Shown: positions 1 to 9,172, counted from the first letter of the stretch. The stretch: DNA of 64,000 bases from an uncultured Clostridia bacterium (GCA_937894675.1 CALCQO010000001.1:8602-72601); one strand, 5' to 3'. Notes: a model not told the origin generated them from the letters alone. Translations and numbers: made by a program.

Positions 1-609
1 GCCGGAAAGGATGGGGTACAGGATGGTGATGGAACGAAGGCTGGGCACAACAGCAAGGTTCGTACCCAGGAAAAATGTATCCATCTCCCGTAATACATCA
101 AGGCCGGCAAAGCCCTGAAAGATGTCCGCATTCTGCTGTGCAAGCTCCAGTACCTTCAGCTGGGCACCGCTTCCCATGCTCTCAAGCGTCACACCCAGGT
201 AAGTGGCTGCTTGCTGCAAATACTGGTTGATTAGTTCCGGGCTAAAGTGCTGCAAGTGCTGCAATGGGTTGTAGATAACATTAATAAGGCCGAGAATGAT
301 GGGCACCTGCAGAAGGAGCGGCAGGATGCCGCTGATGCTGCTGTAACCTTCCTGCTTATACAGCGCCTTCTGCTCCTCCACAATCAGCACGTTATTGCCA
401 AGGTTGCGCTGGCGAATCTCGTCAATCAGAGGCCGTATCTTAACCATGATTATGGAATTCTTCTGAGAGTACAGGGAAAGTGGAAACATCAGGAGCTTTG
501 CAAAAAAAGTAAACAGGATAATGGAAATGCCATAGTCTCCTGCCAACTTATAGCAGGCGTACATCAGGTAACCCAGGGGAACACCAAACAGCATGTTGAT
601 AATACTCAT
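1..609 (-). CDS. yidC: YidC/Oxa1 family membrane protein insertase (3' end outside window)
   Basis: An open frame of 203 codons starts at ATG 609 and runs off the left edge without a stop. The protein begins MSIINMLFGVPLGYLMYACY and continues with a short periplasm-facing segment, a membrane helix (GISIILFTFFAKLLMFPLSL) and the basic loop and coiled-coil hairpin (QKNSIIMVKIRPLIDEIRQRN, KALYKQEGYSS) followed by PLLLQVPIILGL. This order of helix, MxxxxP-like amphipathic hairpin and helix is the core of Gram-positive YidC proteins, which insert membrane proteins with or without SecYEG. There is no lipoprotein signal. Its place at the end of an ABC transporter/LicC-like gene run suggests a second, specialised YidC copy that may handle a product of this cluster; that is inference. 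The C-terminal half cannot be seen. Confidence 0.85.
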   Translation of the reverse strand, partial: MSIINMLFGVPLGYLMYACYKLAGDYGISIILFTFFAKLLMFPLSLYSQKNSIIMVKIRPLIDEIRQRNLGNNVLIVEEQKALYKQEGYSSISGILPLLLQVPIILGLINVIYNPLQHLQHFSPELINQYLQQAATYLGVTLESMGSGAQLKVLELAQQNADIFQGFAGLDVLREMDTFFLGTNLAVVPSLRSITILYPILSG

Positions 610-779
610 TATCGATTTCCTTTGGTTGAATTTATCGTATTCGCAGTTGTCTGACAATAAACAGGCAAAAGCGATTACCAGTGCGTAACTGTGTAATCAC
701 TTTCGAAAGGATATCATAGGCCTTACAATTTGTAAAGCATTTTGCAAAGTAAGAGGGCGCTTTTCAGGTAAGGAACTGC

Positions 780-1697
780 CTATACATCGTAGCTTTTGTC
801 CAGTGCTTTCAGCTCGTTGTATGTATCGATTTCCACCACGTCCTCAGGGGTGCAGACGCGAATCTCAACAGCATATTCGTTGGGAAACACCACAAAGGGC
901 ACCTGGTCCCAGAATCGTTCCTTCCCGCCGGGCAGTTCATATGCCTGCTTGATGTGCTCAGCCAGTTTAGCCCCATCCATTTCACTCCAGTAGGAGATAC
1001 CAACTTCCTGGTAGCAATTGAGGCCGCCAACCTGCTGGCTCTCAATAATACCGTTACGCACAACAAAGCACCAGTCATCTGTTCTCTCCGCCCAAATACC
1101 CAGGAAGTTGGAGCGGTATTGGTATTTCTGGATAATCGCGGGATTGGACACCAGCAAATCCGCCTCGAAAACATAGGCGCTGGATAGCAAATAACGGGCG
1201 CACATGGCTGAGGAGATATTGTTTGTTTCGTTATAGGCAGGGTTCTCAATAAATCGGATCATGGGATATTTGTAGAGCAACTGATCAAACTGCTCCGCCA
1301 GATAGCCGCGAACGATAACGATATCTTTTATGCCCGCAGCCAGCACGGCATCCAACAAGGTATCAATGATTCGTTTGCCATTTACACGCACCAAGGGCTT
1401 GGGCGTATTCAGGGTAACTGGAACAAGGCGCGTACCAAAGCCGGCGGCAATGAACACTGCCCGCTTGACCCGGTAAGGCTCCAGGGCATCCATGCCGGCG
1501 TGTGTAATGCGCCCTTTGCTTACCAAGCCCATTTCCGTCAGGGAGACTATTGTCCTATTGATGGTGCCCAGGGAACGGTTCATGGCGCTGGCGAGTTCTC
1601 GTTGAGACAGCCGTGCCTCAGACTGTTCCAATAGCACCAGCGCATCAAATTGGGTTCTGCTCAGGCCGGCAGCCGCGGTCTCCTGGTTATGTACCAT
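780..1697 (-). CDS. Winged-helix / LicC-like nucleotidyltransferase fusion
   Basis: 305 residues. Residues ~10-75 form a MarR/IclR-like winged helix (LSQRELASAMNRSLGTINRT as recognition region, then EMGLVSKGRITHAGMDAL as the wing). Residues ~78-305 form a nucleotidyltransferase fold with the signature AAGFGTRLVPVTLNTPKPLV (84-103), an acidic metal site (EADLLVSNP) and C-terminal PEDVVEIDTYNELKAL. This is the LicC/PntC-type cytidylyltransferase class that makes CDP-choline or CDP-2-aminoethylphosphonate for surface decoration. The fused HTH could make it self-regulating by head-group supply, or could be a leftover adaptor. RBS GGAGG lies before ATG 1697. It follows the ABC transporter genes by 78 bases on the same strand, so is likely co-transcribed. 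The exact substrate cannot be read from sequence. Confidence 0.75.
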   Translation of the reverse strand: MVHNQETAAAGLSRTQFDALVLLEQSEARLSQRELASAMNRSLGTINRTIVSLTEMGLVSKGRITHAGMDALEPYRVKRAVFIAAGFGTRLVPVTLNTPKPLVRVNGKRIIDTLLDAVLAAGIKDIVIVRGYLAEQFDQLLYKYPMIRFIENPAYNETNNISSAMCARYLLSSAYVFEADLLVSNPAIIQKYQYRSNFLGIWAERTDDWCFVVRNGIIESQQVGGLNCYQEVGISYWSEMDGAKLAEHIKQAYELPGGKERFWDQVPFVVFPNEYAVEIRVCTPEDVVEIDTYNELKALDKSYDV

Positions 1698-1775
1698 GGT
1701 TGTGATACCTCCCCTTGATTGTGTCTGACAAACTCACTGTGTACTCAAGGCAATCCTGAGGCACAATGACCATCT

Positions 1776-3404
1776 TCATGTGCTTTTCTTGGTTATACCA
1801 CGCTTGATCAGGTATACAGCAGCCTTCACAGTCATGTTGATAAAAAGAATGATGACGGATACGAAGGCGGCGCTCTCCAGCTGCATTTGGCCTTCAAACT
1901 GCGTAATCATAAGCGCGACAGGCTTGATTGATACCGTCGCCAGGAAGGACACCGCGGATATGGTCATCATGGAATTGACGAAGAAATAGGAAAGCATTTC
2001 AAGAATGGTGCCTGCTGACTGCGGGAGAAGCACATCCCGGAAAACCTTCAGCCTGCTGATGCCAAGTGTGGCACCTACAGCTTCCAAATTGGGATTCAGC
2101 TTCCCGAAAGTATTGTACATCATCAGGTAGGGCGATGAAAAAAAGTGCATCATATTAACCAGTATGAGAATTGCAAAGGTGCCGTAAATCAGCGTCCCTT
2201 TGAAGAAGAGGATGTAGGAAAGGCCCAGCACAATGCCCGGCACTGCCAGTGAGGAGATGGAGAGCAAGTGCAGCAGTTTGGAGTCCTTTGAAGGCCTCCG
2301 AGCGGTGAGGTATGACAGGAATGTGGCGAGCGCAGTCCCCAGCACAGCAACAAACACGGCGATGAGGAGAGAGTTTCTCAGGTAAGTGCCCACATGCATA
2401 TCCAACGCTTGTGCAATGTTAGCCAGGGAGAAGCTCATGTCGACAGGATACTTGCCGACAACAGAAATGTAGGCGAACATGCCAATGGGCAGAATGATGG
2501 CTATGCCAGTGAATATACTGACAACGACAGCTATGCCGTCGCGTATGCGCGAGGGTTTCAGCTCAAATGGTTTGGTGACAAATGCGGCATTGCCCCGGTC
2601 GCGATTCAGAATATCCAATATGCAGGCAACCAGCGCAGGCGCCAGTAAAATCAGTCCAATGAGACTGCCCTTCCCAAAGTCCAGCATGCCAATGACGTCC
2701 TGGTACATAACAACGGGCAATGTGCTGTACTTGCCGCCAATCATCAGCGGCACGCCGTAGTCCGTCACAATCATGGCAAAGGTGGCAAAAACAACCGAAA
2801 TCAAAGGTTTTCTCAGATAGGGCAAGGTGATGGCAGTAAACCTGTTCCACACCGGAATGCCCAGCACCTGGGCAGCTTCATAGGGCGTGCTGTCCTCATA
2901 GCGAAGCACGTCGTACAGCATCAGGAAGGCAACCGGAAATGAGTACATAACTGAGCCGGTCACGATGCCCCAGAAGCCGTATATGGTACCGCTTAAGCCC
3001 AGCAGGTTGCGGAGAATGCCGTTGCTGCCAAACAAGATAATCATGCCCATGCCGTGTGAAATGGAGGGTATCAGCATGGGCAGCGCAAAGAGCACAGTGA
3101 GCAAGCCCCTGTACCGGATTCGGGTCCGGGTGATGCACCAGGCCAACAGGGCCGCCCAGCTGACTGAAATAGCTGTGGCCAAACTTGAGACGGTAATTGA
3201 CTGGCGCAGGGCTTTGACAAAAGTGCGGGAGGAGAGGATCCTTGCCACATCCACATGCGCAATGTTGGAGAGCATGCTGATCATGGGCAAAACGATGGCG
3301 ACCGCCCAGAAAAGATAGACGCTTAGTTTAAGCGCGCCATACGCCGCCTTCCTGACGTCAGCTGAGGACTGCTTCCCATTCACTTTAGGGGAGATAACAA
3401 TCAC
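1776..3404 (-). CDS. ABC transporter permease, two fused BPD_transp_1 domains
   Basis: 542 residues with about twelve predicted membrane helices arranged as two permease halves, each with the EAA-type loop that contacts the ATPase: EAAQVLGIPVWNRFTAITLP in the first half and EAVGATLGISRLKVFRDVLLP in the second. This duplicated layout is typical of Fe(III), thiamine, spermidine and 2-aminoethylphosphonate importers of the PotB/FbpB/PhnV type. The start is GTG 3404, which overlaps the TGA of the ATPase gene and has GGAGGG 6 bases upstream, so translation is coupled. Together with the ATPase and the binding protein it makes a complete importer. The adjacent LicC-like gene favours choline or 2-aminoethylphosphonate as cargo over iron, but this is inference. 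Confidence 0.85.
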   Translation of the reverse strand: MIVISPKVNGKQSSADVRKAAYGALKLSVYLFWAVAIVLPMISMLSNIAHVDVARILSSRTFVKALRQSITVSSLATAISVSWAALLAWCITRTRIRYRGLLTVLFALPMLIPSISHGMGMIILFGSNGILRNLLGLSGTIYGFWGIVTGSVMYSFPVAFLMLYDVLRYEDSTPYEAAQVLGIPVWNRFTAITLPYLRKPLISVVFATFAMIVTDYGVPLMIGGKYSTLPVVMYQDVIGMLDFGKGSLIGLILLAPALVACILDILNRDRGNAAFVTKPFELKPSRIRDGIAVVVSIFTGIAIILPIGMFAYISVVGKYPVDMSFSLANIAQALDMHVGTYLRNSLLIAVFVAVLGTALATFLSYLTARRPSKDSKLLHLLSISSLAVPGIVLGLSYILFFKGTLIYGTFAILILVNMMHFFSSPYLMMYNTFGKLNPNLEAVGATLGISRLKVFRDVLLPQSAGTILEMLSYFFVNSMMTISAVSFLATVSIKPVALMITQFEGQMQLESAAFVSVIILFINMTVKAAVYLIKRGITKKST

Positions 3405-4237
3405 TGCTTGCCCTCCGCATTTGCGCTGTCCCGCGGATATCCGGGCAAATCAGCGTACTGAATCAGGGAGTCAATCTTTATCTGTAAATTTTTGAGCACA
3501 AACTGCCGCACATATTCATCAGCAGGGGCGGCAACAATGTTGTGCGGGGTATCCAGCTGATGGATGACGCCTTCCCCCATCACCATGATTCGATCAGACA
3601 AGGCGAATGCCTCTTCCTGATCATGGGTGATGTATATCATGGTGCTGCCGAACTTTTTCTGCAGCGCCTTTAACTCCAAACGCAGAGAGAGTCTGGTATC
3701 CACATCCAGGGCAGACATGGGCTCGTCAAAGAGAATAATCTCGGGATGAAGCGCCAGGGTACGGGCAATGGCAACCCGCTGCTGCTGCCCGCCTGAAAGC
3801 TTGTGCGGTTTCTTGCCCATGTGCTCCTGGAGTCCGACAATAGTCAGCATTTCCCTCGCTACATCGGCAGCTTGCGCCTTCGTCTCCGGGCGCTGCTTCA
3901 GCGCGTACTCCACATTACCAAGCACGGTCATGTTTTCAAACAGGGCGTAATTCTGAAATACGATGCCCATGCCCCGCTGCGCTGGCGGCAAATTCGATAT
4001 ATCTTGCCCATCTTTGAGGATGCGACCCTCATCTGCCTGAGCAAGGCCGATGAGTATGCGCAGGATGGTTGTTTTTCCGCAGCCTGACGGGCCAAGGATG
4101 GAGAGAAACTCTCCATCCTTGACCGTAAAGCTGACACCCCTGAGTACTTCGCTTGCGCCAAAGGACTTGCTAAGGTTCTCAATGACCAATTTATCCTTTG
4201 ACTGCGCGGACTTGTCCTGATTTTCCGTTACATTCAT
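3401..4237 (-). CDS. ABC transporter ATP-binding protein
   Basis: 278 residues, a normal length for an ABC importer ATPase. It shows Walker A GPSGCGKTT (about residue 53), the Q-loop in GIVFQNYALF, the signature LSGGQQQRVAIARTLAL, Walker B ILFDEPMSALD and the switch histidine in YITHDQEEA. The subfamily is the PotA/FbpC/CysA type, but the C-terminal TOBE regulatory domain is essentially absent: only ~40 residues follow the nucleotide-binding domain. The start at ATG 4237 has no clear Shine-Dalgarno sequence. The gene lies 66 bases after the solute-binding protein gene and overlaps the permease start by four bases. Confidence 0.9.
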   Translation of the reverse strand: MNVTENQDKSAQSKDKLVIENLSKSFGASEVLRGVSFTVKDGEFLSILGPSGCGKTTILRILIGLAQADEGRILKDGQDISNLPPAQRGMGIVFQNYALFENMTVLGNVEYALKQRPETKAQAADVAREMLTIVGLQEHMGKKPHKLSGGQQQRVAIARTLALHPEIILFDEPMSALDVDTRLSLRLELKALQKKFGSTMIYITHDQEEAFALSDRIMVMGEGVIHQLDTPHNIVAAPADEYVRQFVLKNLQIKIDSLIQYADLPGYPRDSANAEGKQ

Positions 4238-4303
4238 GCTCTGACAGATTGTCCCTTCGGTTTATGCTGAAGTTCTTTGAATTCAATTATTTTGCGTGAT
4301 GAA

Positions 4304-5323
4304 TCAGTGCTCCCACAGATCCAGCAGACGCAGTTTCTCCTCGGTCGTGTTATTCTCCATATTTGCATAGGGAATATTCTGAGGATAGTTCTCTACCTCA
4401 AAAACCTTGTCGGTGTAAATCTGCTCAGGGTAGTACAGTGCCTTATCCTCATCCACCAAGGTAGTGTAGAAGAAATCGAACACTTCCCGCACGGCCGGCT
4501 TATTCTGCTTGCCTTCAATCATAGCATAGCCATACAGCGAACTTGGGGAACCCTCTTCGAAATAGAGGATCTTTAGATTGACGCCGTTATTGAGCTGCGT
4601 AACTGCCTGCGCAGTCATCCCAAGACCGACGGCAACTTCGCCCTGCACCAGCGCATTCACAGGGCCGGAGCCTGAGGAGGTGAACTGCAGGATGTTCTCA
4701 GCCAAACCATCAAAGTACTCGAAGGCAGCTTCTTCGCCCCAGGCATTTACCAGGCTCTTCAAGAACATATAGCCAGTACCGGAAGACTTTGGGTTGGGCA
4801 TGGATATCAGCCCGTTGTACTGGGCATCCAACAAGTCGGTATAGTTGCTGGGCTCCTTTAGGTTTTTCTCGGCCAGAACATCCAGGTTGACAATGATTGC
4901 GCCACCGTTGCGGGTTTCAGGCAGATACTTACCGTTCTTCGACCTGGTATCCTCCATAAAAACGGATTGATCATACTGTGAAACATCAGCAAATATCGGC
5001 TCAAGCAGGCTGATGTATCCGTAATCTACATCAAAAGCGATGTCACACTCTGTTTGTGTCCCCTCAGCCTGCAACTTGGCTGCCATGTTACCCGTGGGCA
5101 TGTAATCTATGACAATCTCATAGTCGGGAAATTGCTCGGCCAGCCGCTTGCTGAAGTACGCATTCCTGTACTCCTCAGCGCCGGAGTATATCACGACACG
5201 CTTGCTGTCCTCCTGGGCATTCGCCGGTACAAGGAAACCTAATGAGACGCAGCAAAGAGATGCGATCAAGACCAGAGAAATCAAGCGCCAGCTTATGCGG
5301 CGCATTCCATACATCGAAGCCAT
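4304..5323 (-). CDS. Extracellular solute-binding protein (Fe/2-AEP type)
   Basis: 339 residues from ATG 5323, chosen because AGGAGGG lies seven bases upstream; a TTG six bases further up is less likely. An N-terminal export signal (MRRISWRLISLVLIASLCC up to about PANAQ) is followed by the cluster D-type binding protein start VVIYSGAEEYRNAYFSKRL and by NPKSSGTGYMFLKSL and VQGEVAVGLGMTAQAV, which are typical of AfuA/FbpA/PhnS-like binding proteins. No convincing lipobox is seen, so it may be anchored by an uncleaved signal or act with the membrane permease otherwise. It is the first gene of the importer operon, downstream of a good promoter at 5353-5381. Ligand unknown. Confidence 0.85.
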   Translation of the reverse strand: MASMYGMRRISWRLISLVLIASLCCVSLGFLVPANAQEDSKRVVIYSGAEEYRNAYFSKRLAEQFPDYEIVIDYMPTGNMAAKLQAEGTQTECDIAFDVDYGYISLLEPIFADVSQYDQSVFMEDTRSKNGKYLPETRNGGAIIVNLDVLAEKNLKEPSNYTDLLDAQYNGLISMPNPKSSGTGYMFLKSLVNAWGEEAAFEYFDGLAENILQFTSSGSGPVNALVQGEVAVGLGMTAQAVTQLNNGVNLKILYFEEGSPSSLYGYAMIEGKQNKPAVREVFDFFYTTLVDEDKALYYPEQIYTDKVFEVENYPQNIPYANMENNTTEEKLRLLDLWEH

Positions 5324-5352
5324 AACCAAACCCTCCTGTTCATTTTCTGGGA

Positions 5353-5381
5353 ATTATACCAGACATTTGAACAAACATCAA
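5353..5381 (-). promoter_or_regulatory. Sigma-A promoter for the importer operon
   Basis: On the minus strand TTGATG (-35, 5381-5376) and TATAAT (-10, 5358-5353) are separated by 17 bases, with TGG just before the -10. It lies 30 bases upstream of the solute-binding protein start. Confidence 0.65.
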
Positions 5382-5633
5382 TGGTTTCCAATCATAAAAA
5401 GGGAAGGAAGCAGCCACAAGTGTTCTGGTGAATGAGATAGCATTTCAAGAAGCAGTATAATCCAAAGTAATGACAAGTATATTGGCAGAGTTCTGCGATG
5501 TTATGCGGAAACCCTAAGATCTTTTTACGGGATTGGATCATAATTGTATGGATACCGCTTTATTCCAGGAAATGAGCCGATTTTTAACGGTAATAATTTG
5601 AGGCGAAATCCGGGTGTTTGTAAGGCAACAAAC

Positions 5634-5709
5634 GGTGCGGGGGCATCGAGGGTAGAGCACCTGACTTGTAATCAGGGTGGCCCGGTTTCGAGTCCCTGAA
5701 GGCGCACCA
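5634..5709 (+). pseudogene. Degenerate tRNA-Thr(TGT)-like sequence
   Basis: The anticodon arm is perfect (CCTGA-CTTGTAA-TCAGG, anticodon TGT at 5667-5669), and the T-loop TTCGAGT, a 3' acceptor strand AAGGCGC, discriminator A and encoded CCA (5707-5709) sit at exactly canonical spacing. However the T-stem has two mismatches (CCGGT/CCCTG), the D-stem is poor, and the expected 5' acceptor GCGCCTT is missing; the sequence there is GGTGCGG. It is therefore most likely a decayed or recombined tRNA gene of which the 3' half survives. A terminator follows directly at 5712-5744. Confidence 0.5.
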
Positions 5710-5711
5710 GG

Positions 5712-5744
5712 AAAATCGTTGATTGATAGAATCAGCGATTTTTT
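5712..5744 (+). terminator. Rho-independent terminator after tRNA-like sequence
   Basis: AAATCGTTGATT (5713-5724) pairs with AATCAGCGATTT (5730-5741) with one G-T pair, followed by a T-run. Its position directly behind the CCA end supports former transcription of the tRNA. Confidence 0.6.
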
Positions 5745-5888
5745 GCTTTTCACGAACAACGAATCGTTTATGAAAATACTTGCCTATGCCGGTGCTATGA
5801 TGCGCCTTTTGACACCATCCCCCGCATGTGCTGTTCTGCGCATAGAACCTGAATGGTTGGTGCCGATCGGGAATTGGACCTCAGTACG

Positions 5889-5914
5889 CCCGAACCGATT
5901 TCGGGTTCTTTTTT
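5889..5914 (+). terminator. Rho-independent terminator
   Basis: CCCGAA (5889-5894) pairs with TTCGGG (5900-5905), then TTCTTTTTT. No gene ends immediately upstream; only a tRNA-3'-end-like fragment in the opposite direction (5858-5880) is near. The rest of 5330-6211 shows no coding gene; short open frames there lack RBS and family features. Confidence 0.5.
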
Positions 5915-6211
5915 GTTTGAGGGAAAGGTACATGGCGTGATTTTCAATCGTTCCTTGCTGCCCATTAGAATCATGAGCTGTACTTTGTATAGATTCAGCG
6001 CTTCAAAACATCTGCACGCCCGCGGAGGAAATGTTCCATACAAAGAGAATACAAAAACAAGGCAAAAAAGGAGGATTTTGCAAGATTTTTCAAGAAAAAT
6101 GAGTAGACTGGCTAAACACCGTATGTTAATATTTAGAATAACCTATTGAAAACTGTTCCGTTGCGCCAGCAGGTCTTTGGGACAGAATCCATGTGACACC
6201 GGAGGTAGCCG

Positions 6212-9172
6212 ATGAAAACATGCAGCAAAACTCCCATGCTGGTGGTGCTTTTCTTCCTGTTGATATTCTTTGCCCTTGGGGGGCTTGCGTCGCAGCCTGC
6301 TGAGATCCCCCCGGGGCACAACAGCGTTGCCATTACCGTACTCAAGGAGGATCCGGCGGACCCCTCCGGCTGGTCGCCTGTCAGCGATATGGTGGTGAAA
6401 GTGTTCAGCGCTTCCGAATTTATGAACTATGCGGACGGTGTTACACGAAGCGATGGCACCCTCACCCTGGATGGCTTTCACGATGGATACCACGCCGTCT
6501 TCCTTCCCTATGCCGACGAATCAGAGCACCCGGTCTTTGCCACCCACATGCTGGATGTAATCCGTTTCGTAGTCAAGCTGGACCCGGTTACCCGCCATCA
6601 GGAGGTTACGCTGCGGCTGCCGCTCAAACAGGAAGGCACCGGCGGCGCGCGCCTGCAGGCGGTGTACTATCCGCATCAGTACAACGAGAATTTGAACATT
6701 CCCATCATGGACAGCCTGATGGAGTACAGCGGCCCCAACGTGGCGGGCATTGAGTACATCATCGGCATGGAAGGCGGCTCATGGCTGATGGAGGATGGAA
6801 CAACCACCACAGATCCCCAGCAGGCCAAGCGCTACATCACCGATGACAGCGGCCAGGTGCTTATCCTTGGGCTGGCGCCGGGGGACTATGTCCTGGGCGA
6901 GCTGAATAATCTGCCGGGCAACCTTGTCCAGCGCAATTGGGACGAGGTTTCTTTCACGGTGTATGAAAACACCATTCTTCCTGTCGATTATGATTATGGC
7001 GGTTTGCTCTATGTGGCAGACCTGCATTCCACCGGTGTAATGAAGATGGGCGAAGATAACCTTATCGCGGGGGCGCAGTTTGTTGTCTACCGCTTAGGGG
7101 AGGATGGAAAGCCTCTTTTCTTGCGCTACGAAACCGGCCTAATACCCGGACAACCTGTGATAGCATCCTACACGCCGTACCAGGAGCAGGCCCACGTCTT
7201 CATATCCCGTGTGCCAAATCTCCCCGTTTTGACCATTCAGGATAGTTTTAGTTTTCTGGTACATGGGCAGATGAGCCATACGGACTATTACTTCCGCGAA
7301 ATCGCTCCGCCGCCGGGGTACCTGCCGCTGGAAGAGGACGTACACGACAGAATCGAAGCTTGGAATCCTGATGATTTCCTGGCGAGCCGCATCATCATTG
7401 AAAATAAGCGGGACGAAGCGGCTATTTTGGTGCATAAGGTGCCTGCAAATATTTATGACAGCACTCCGCCTGATTGGCTGAAATCCCTGCCGGGAACGGA
7501 GTTTGTACTCGCACGGGCCAACTTTATTGAGAATCAACCTGAACCGGTGTCCATTTCTTTTCTCACTAGCAATAAACAAGGCGAGGTTTTTTGGAATACC
7601 CTAAGTGCTGAAGAATATTTTAATGGCTATCCAAAGTACCCGGAAGATCCGGAGTCTACACATGAGGAGTGGTTAGCCTATGAAGCGGCTATTCTCAAGT
7701 ATCACCGGACACTGGCTAGGGATTTTGTTTTTAAAGTTGACGCTGTTACCGGCAGCTTCGCTATCCCGGACTACGGCTTGCTATCAGGAGGGGAGCGGTT
7801 ACTAACCCCTGGATCATACGGATTGTTTGAAGTAGCCAACCACCCGGGTTTCAGTGGTGGTTCCTATGAATTTGACCTGTCCGAGGGCTCTTCCTTGCCA
7901 ACATTAACAGTAGATAACTATTTTGACTACTATGGCTTGTATATTCAAAAGACAGACGCCACAGGGAATGAGACTTTGCCGGGTGCACAGTTCATCATTG
8001 AGGGGTCATTAAGAGGCGGCGGGCAGGTGTTCTTTGGCCCAAATGATGAGTTGGTAACACAGAGAGAAGAAGCCAAAGTCTATGAAACAGATGAATATGG
8101 CGTAATCCATACAGACTTTTATACATATTGGTTATCGGGCTTAGATCATGATCAACCATTGTTAGTGCATGAAGTCGCGGCACCCGATGGCTTTTTCCTT
8201 CCATCAGGCCAACCGCTAACCATCATTGAACAATGGCATCCAAGAGCTTTAAATGATCCCGACCCGCAAGATATTTATCATTCCATGGTGCAAATACGCA
8301 ACCAAAAGCTCAACCCCATGCCGGTAAATATCCTGGCCAAGAAGCAATTGGTCAATGGCACACTGGCAGAGGGAGCCTATCAGTTTGAACTGCTCAAGGA
8401 CGGCCAGGTTATCGCCACCGCCAGCAATGACGCGGCGGGCAACATTGTCTTCGAGCAGGTCTGGCTGGTGCCCGACCTGGCGGGTTACAAACTGCAGGTG
8501 CGGGAAGTTATCCCCCAGCCGGCAGACCCCGCCATCGCCTACGACCGGGGCATCAAGGAAATCAACGTGCGGTTCTATCAGCAAACCTTCGAGTTTCCCA
8601 TCAAAGGGCGCTCACCCATGCCGGAAGGCGCCTATTTGATGCTGCTGGATAAGCAACCTCCGGTGTTCGTCAACACCCTGGTGCCGCCAGAGCCCAGCTA
8701 CGCCACCCTGCGGGTGCCCATCAGCGCGCGCAAGGAACTGCGCAACGGCAGGCTGCAGGAAGGGCAGTTCACCTTTGAGCTGGCGGACGCGGCTGGCAAG
8801 GTGATTGCCACCGCCACCAACGCCGCCGACGGCAGCGTTCAGTTCCCTGACCGCACCTTCAGCCGGGTGGTGAGCAACTACCTCTACACCGTGCGGGAGC
8901 AAACGGGCACCCAGCCCCGTATGCACTATGACCAAACGGTTTACAAAGTCTGGGTAACGACCACGGCCCAGAACGGCAGGCTGACCGCCAGCGTTGCCTA
9001 CGAAAAGGACGGCACCCCCTACGATGGGGAGATGGTATTCATCAACCGCCTGGAACTGCCCCCCACTGGCGACGGGCGCGTTCAATACATCATCATACTG
9101 CTGAGCTTATCTGCCGCGGCTGGCAGCCTGGCGCTGCTGACGCGCAGGCGCAGGGAAAACGGACGGGGGTAA
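6212..9172 (+). CDS. LPPTG-anchored surface protein with SpaA/CnaB and FctA-type domains
   Basis: 986 residues. ATG 6212 has GGAGG seven bases upstream. A signal peptide (MLVVLFFLLIFFALGGLASQ) is followed by SpaA/CnaB-like prealbumin domains, recognisable by segments such as LIAGAQFVVYRL, LPGTEFVLARA and LPGAQFIIEG that end in VxN-type strands. Two Spy0128/FctA-like domains follow (from about residues 700 and 835; for example ARKELRNGRLQEGQFTFEL ... DGTPYDGEMVFINR), families that form Lys-Asn isopeptide bonds. The C terminus has LPPTGD, a hydrophobic helix and RRRREN, a sortase sorting signal. It probably is a wall-anchored adhesin or pilus backbone/tip. Codons ~400-690 (about 7.4-8.3 kb) are visibly more AT-rich than both flanks, suggesting domain exchange. 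No sortase gene is in the window. Confidence 0.85.
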   Translation: MKTCSKTPMLVVLFFLLIFFALGGLASQPAEIPPGHNSVAITVLKEDPADPSGWSPVSDMVVKVFSASEFMNYADGVTRSDGTLTLDGFHDGYHAVFLPYADESEHPVFATHMLDVIRFVVKLDPVTRHQEVTLRLPLKQEGTGGARLQAVYYPHQYNENLNIPIMDSLMEYSGPNVAGIEYIIGMEGGSWLMEDGTTTTDPQQAKRYITDDSGQVLILGLAPGDYVLGELNNLPGNLVQRNWDEVSFTVYENTILPVDYDYGGLLYVADLHSTGVMKMGEDNLIAGAQFVVYRLGEDGKPLFLRYETGLIPGQPVIASYTPYQEQAHVFISRVPNLPVLTIQDSFSFLVHGQMSHTDYYFREIAPPPGYLPLEEDVHDRIEAWNPDDFLASRIIIENKRDEAAILVHKVPANIYDSTPPDWLKSLPGTEFVLARANFIENQPEPVSISFLTSNKQGEVFWNTLSAEEYFNGYPKYPEDPESTHEEWLAYEAAILKYHRTLARDFVFKVDAVTGSFAIPDYGLLSGGERLLTPGSYGLFEVANHPGFSGGSYEFDLSEGSSLPTLTVDNYFDYYGLYIQKTDATGNETLPGAQFIIEGSLRGGGQVFFGPNDELVTQREEAKVYETDEYGVIHTDFYTYWLSGLDHDQPLLVHEVAAPDGFFLPSGQPLTIIEQWHPRALNDPDPQDIYHSMVQIRNQKLNPMPVNILAKKQLVNGTLAEGAYQFELLKDGQVIATASNDAAGNIVFEQVWLVPDLAGYKLQVREVIPQPADPAIAYDRGIKEINVRFYQQTFEFPIKGRSPMPEGAYLMLLDKQPPVFVNTLVPPEPSYATLRVPISARKELRNGRLQEGQFTFELADAAGKVIATATNAADGSVQFPDRTFSRVVSNYLYTVREQTGTQPRMHYDQTVYKVWVTTTAQNGRLTASVAYEKDGTPYDGEMVFINRLELPPTGDGRVQYIIILLSLSAAAGSLALLTRRRRENGRG

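Noticed and set aside
5858..5880. A complete minus-strand tRNA
   Set aside because: Only the CCA end and a T-arm-like part can be recognised; stems do not pair and the rest of a cloverleaf is missing. It is kept only as part of a finding.
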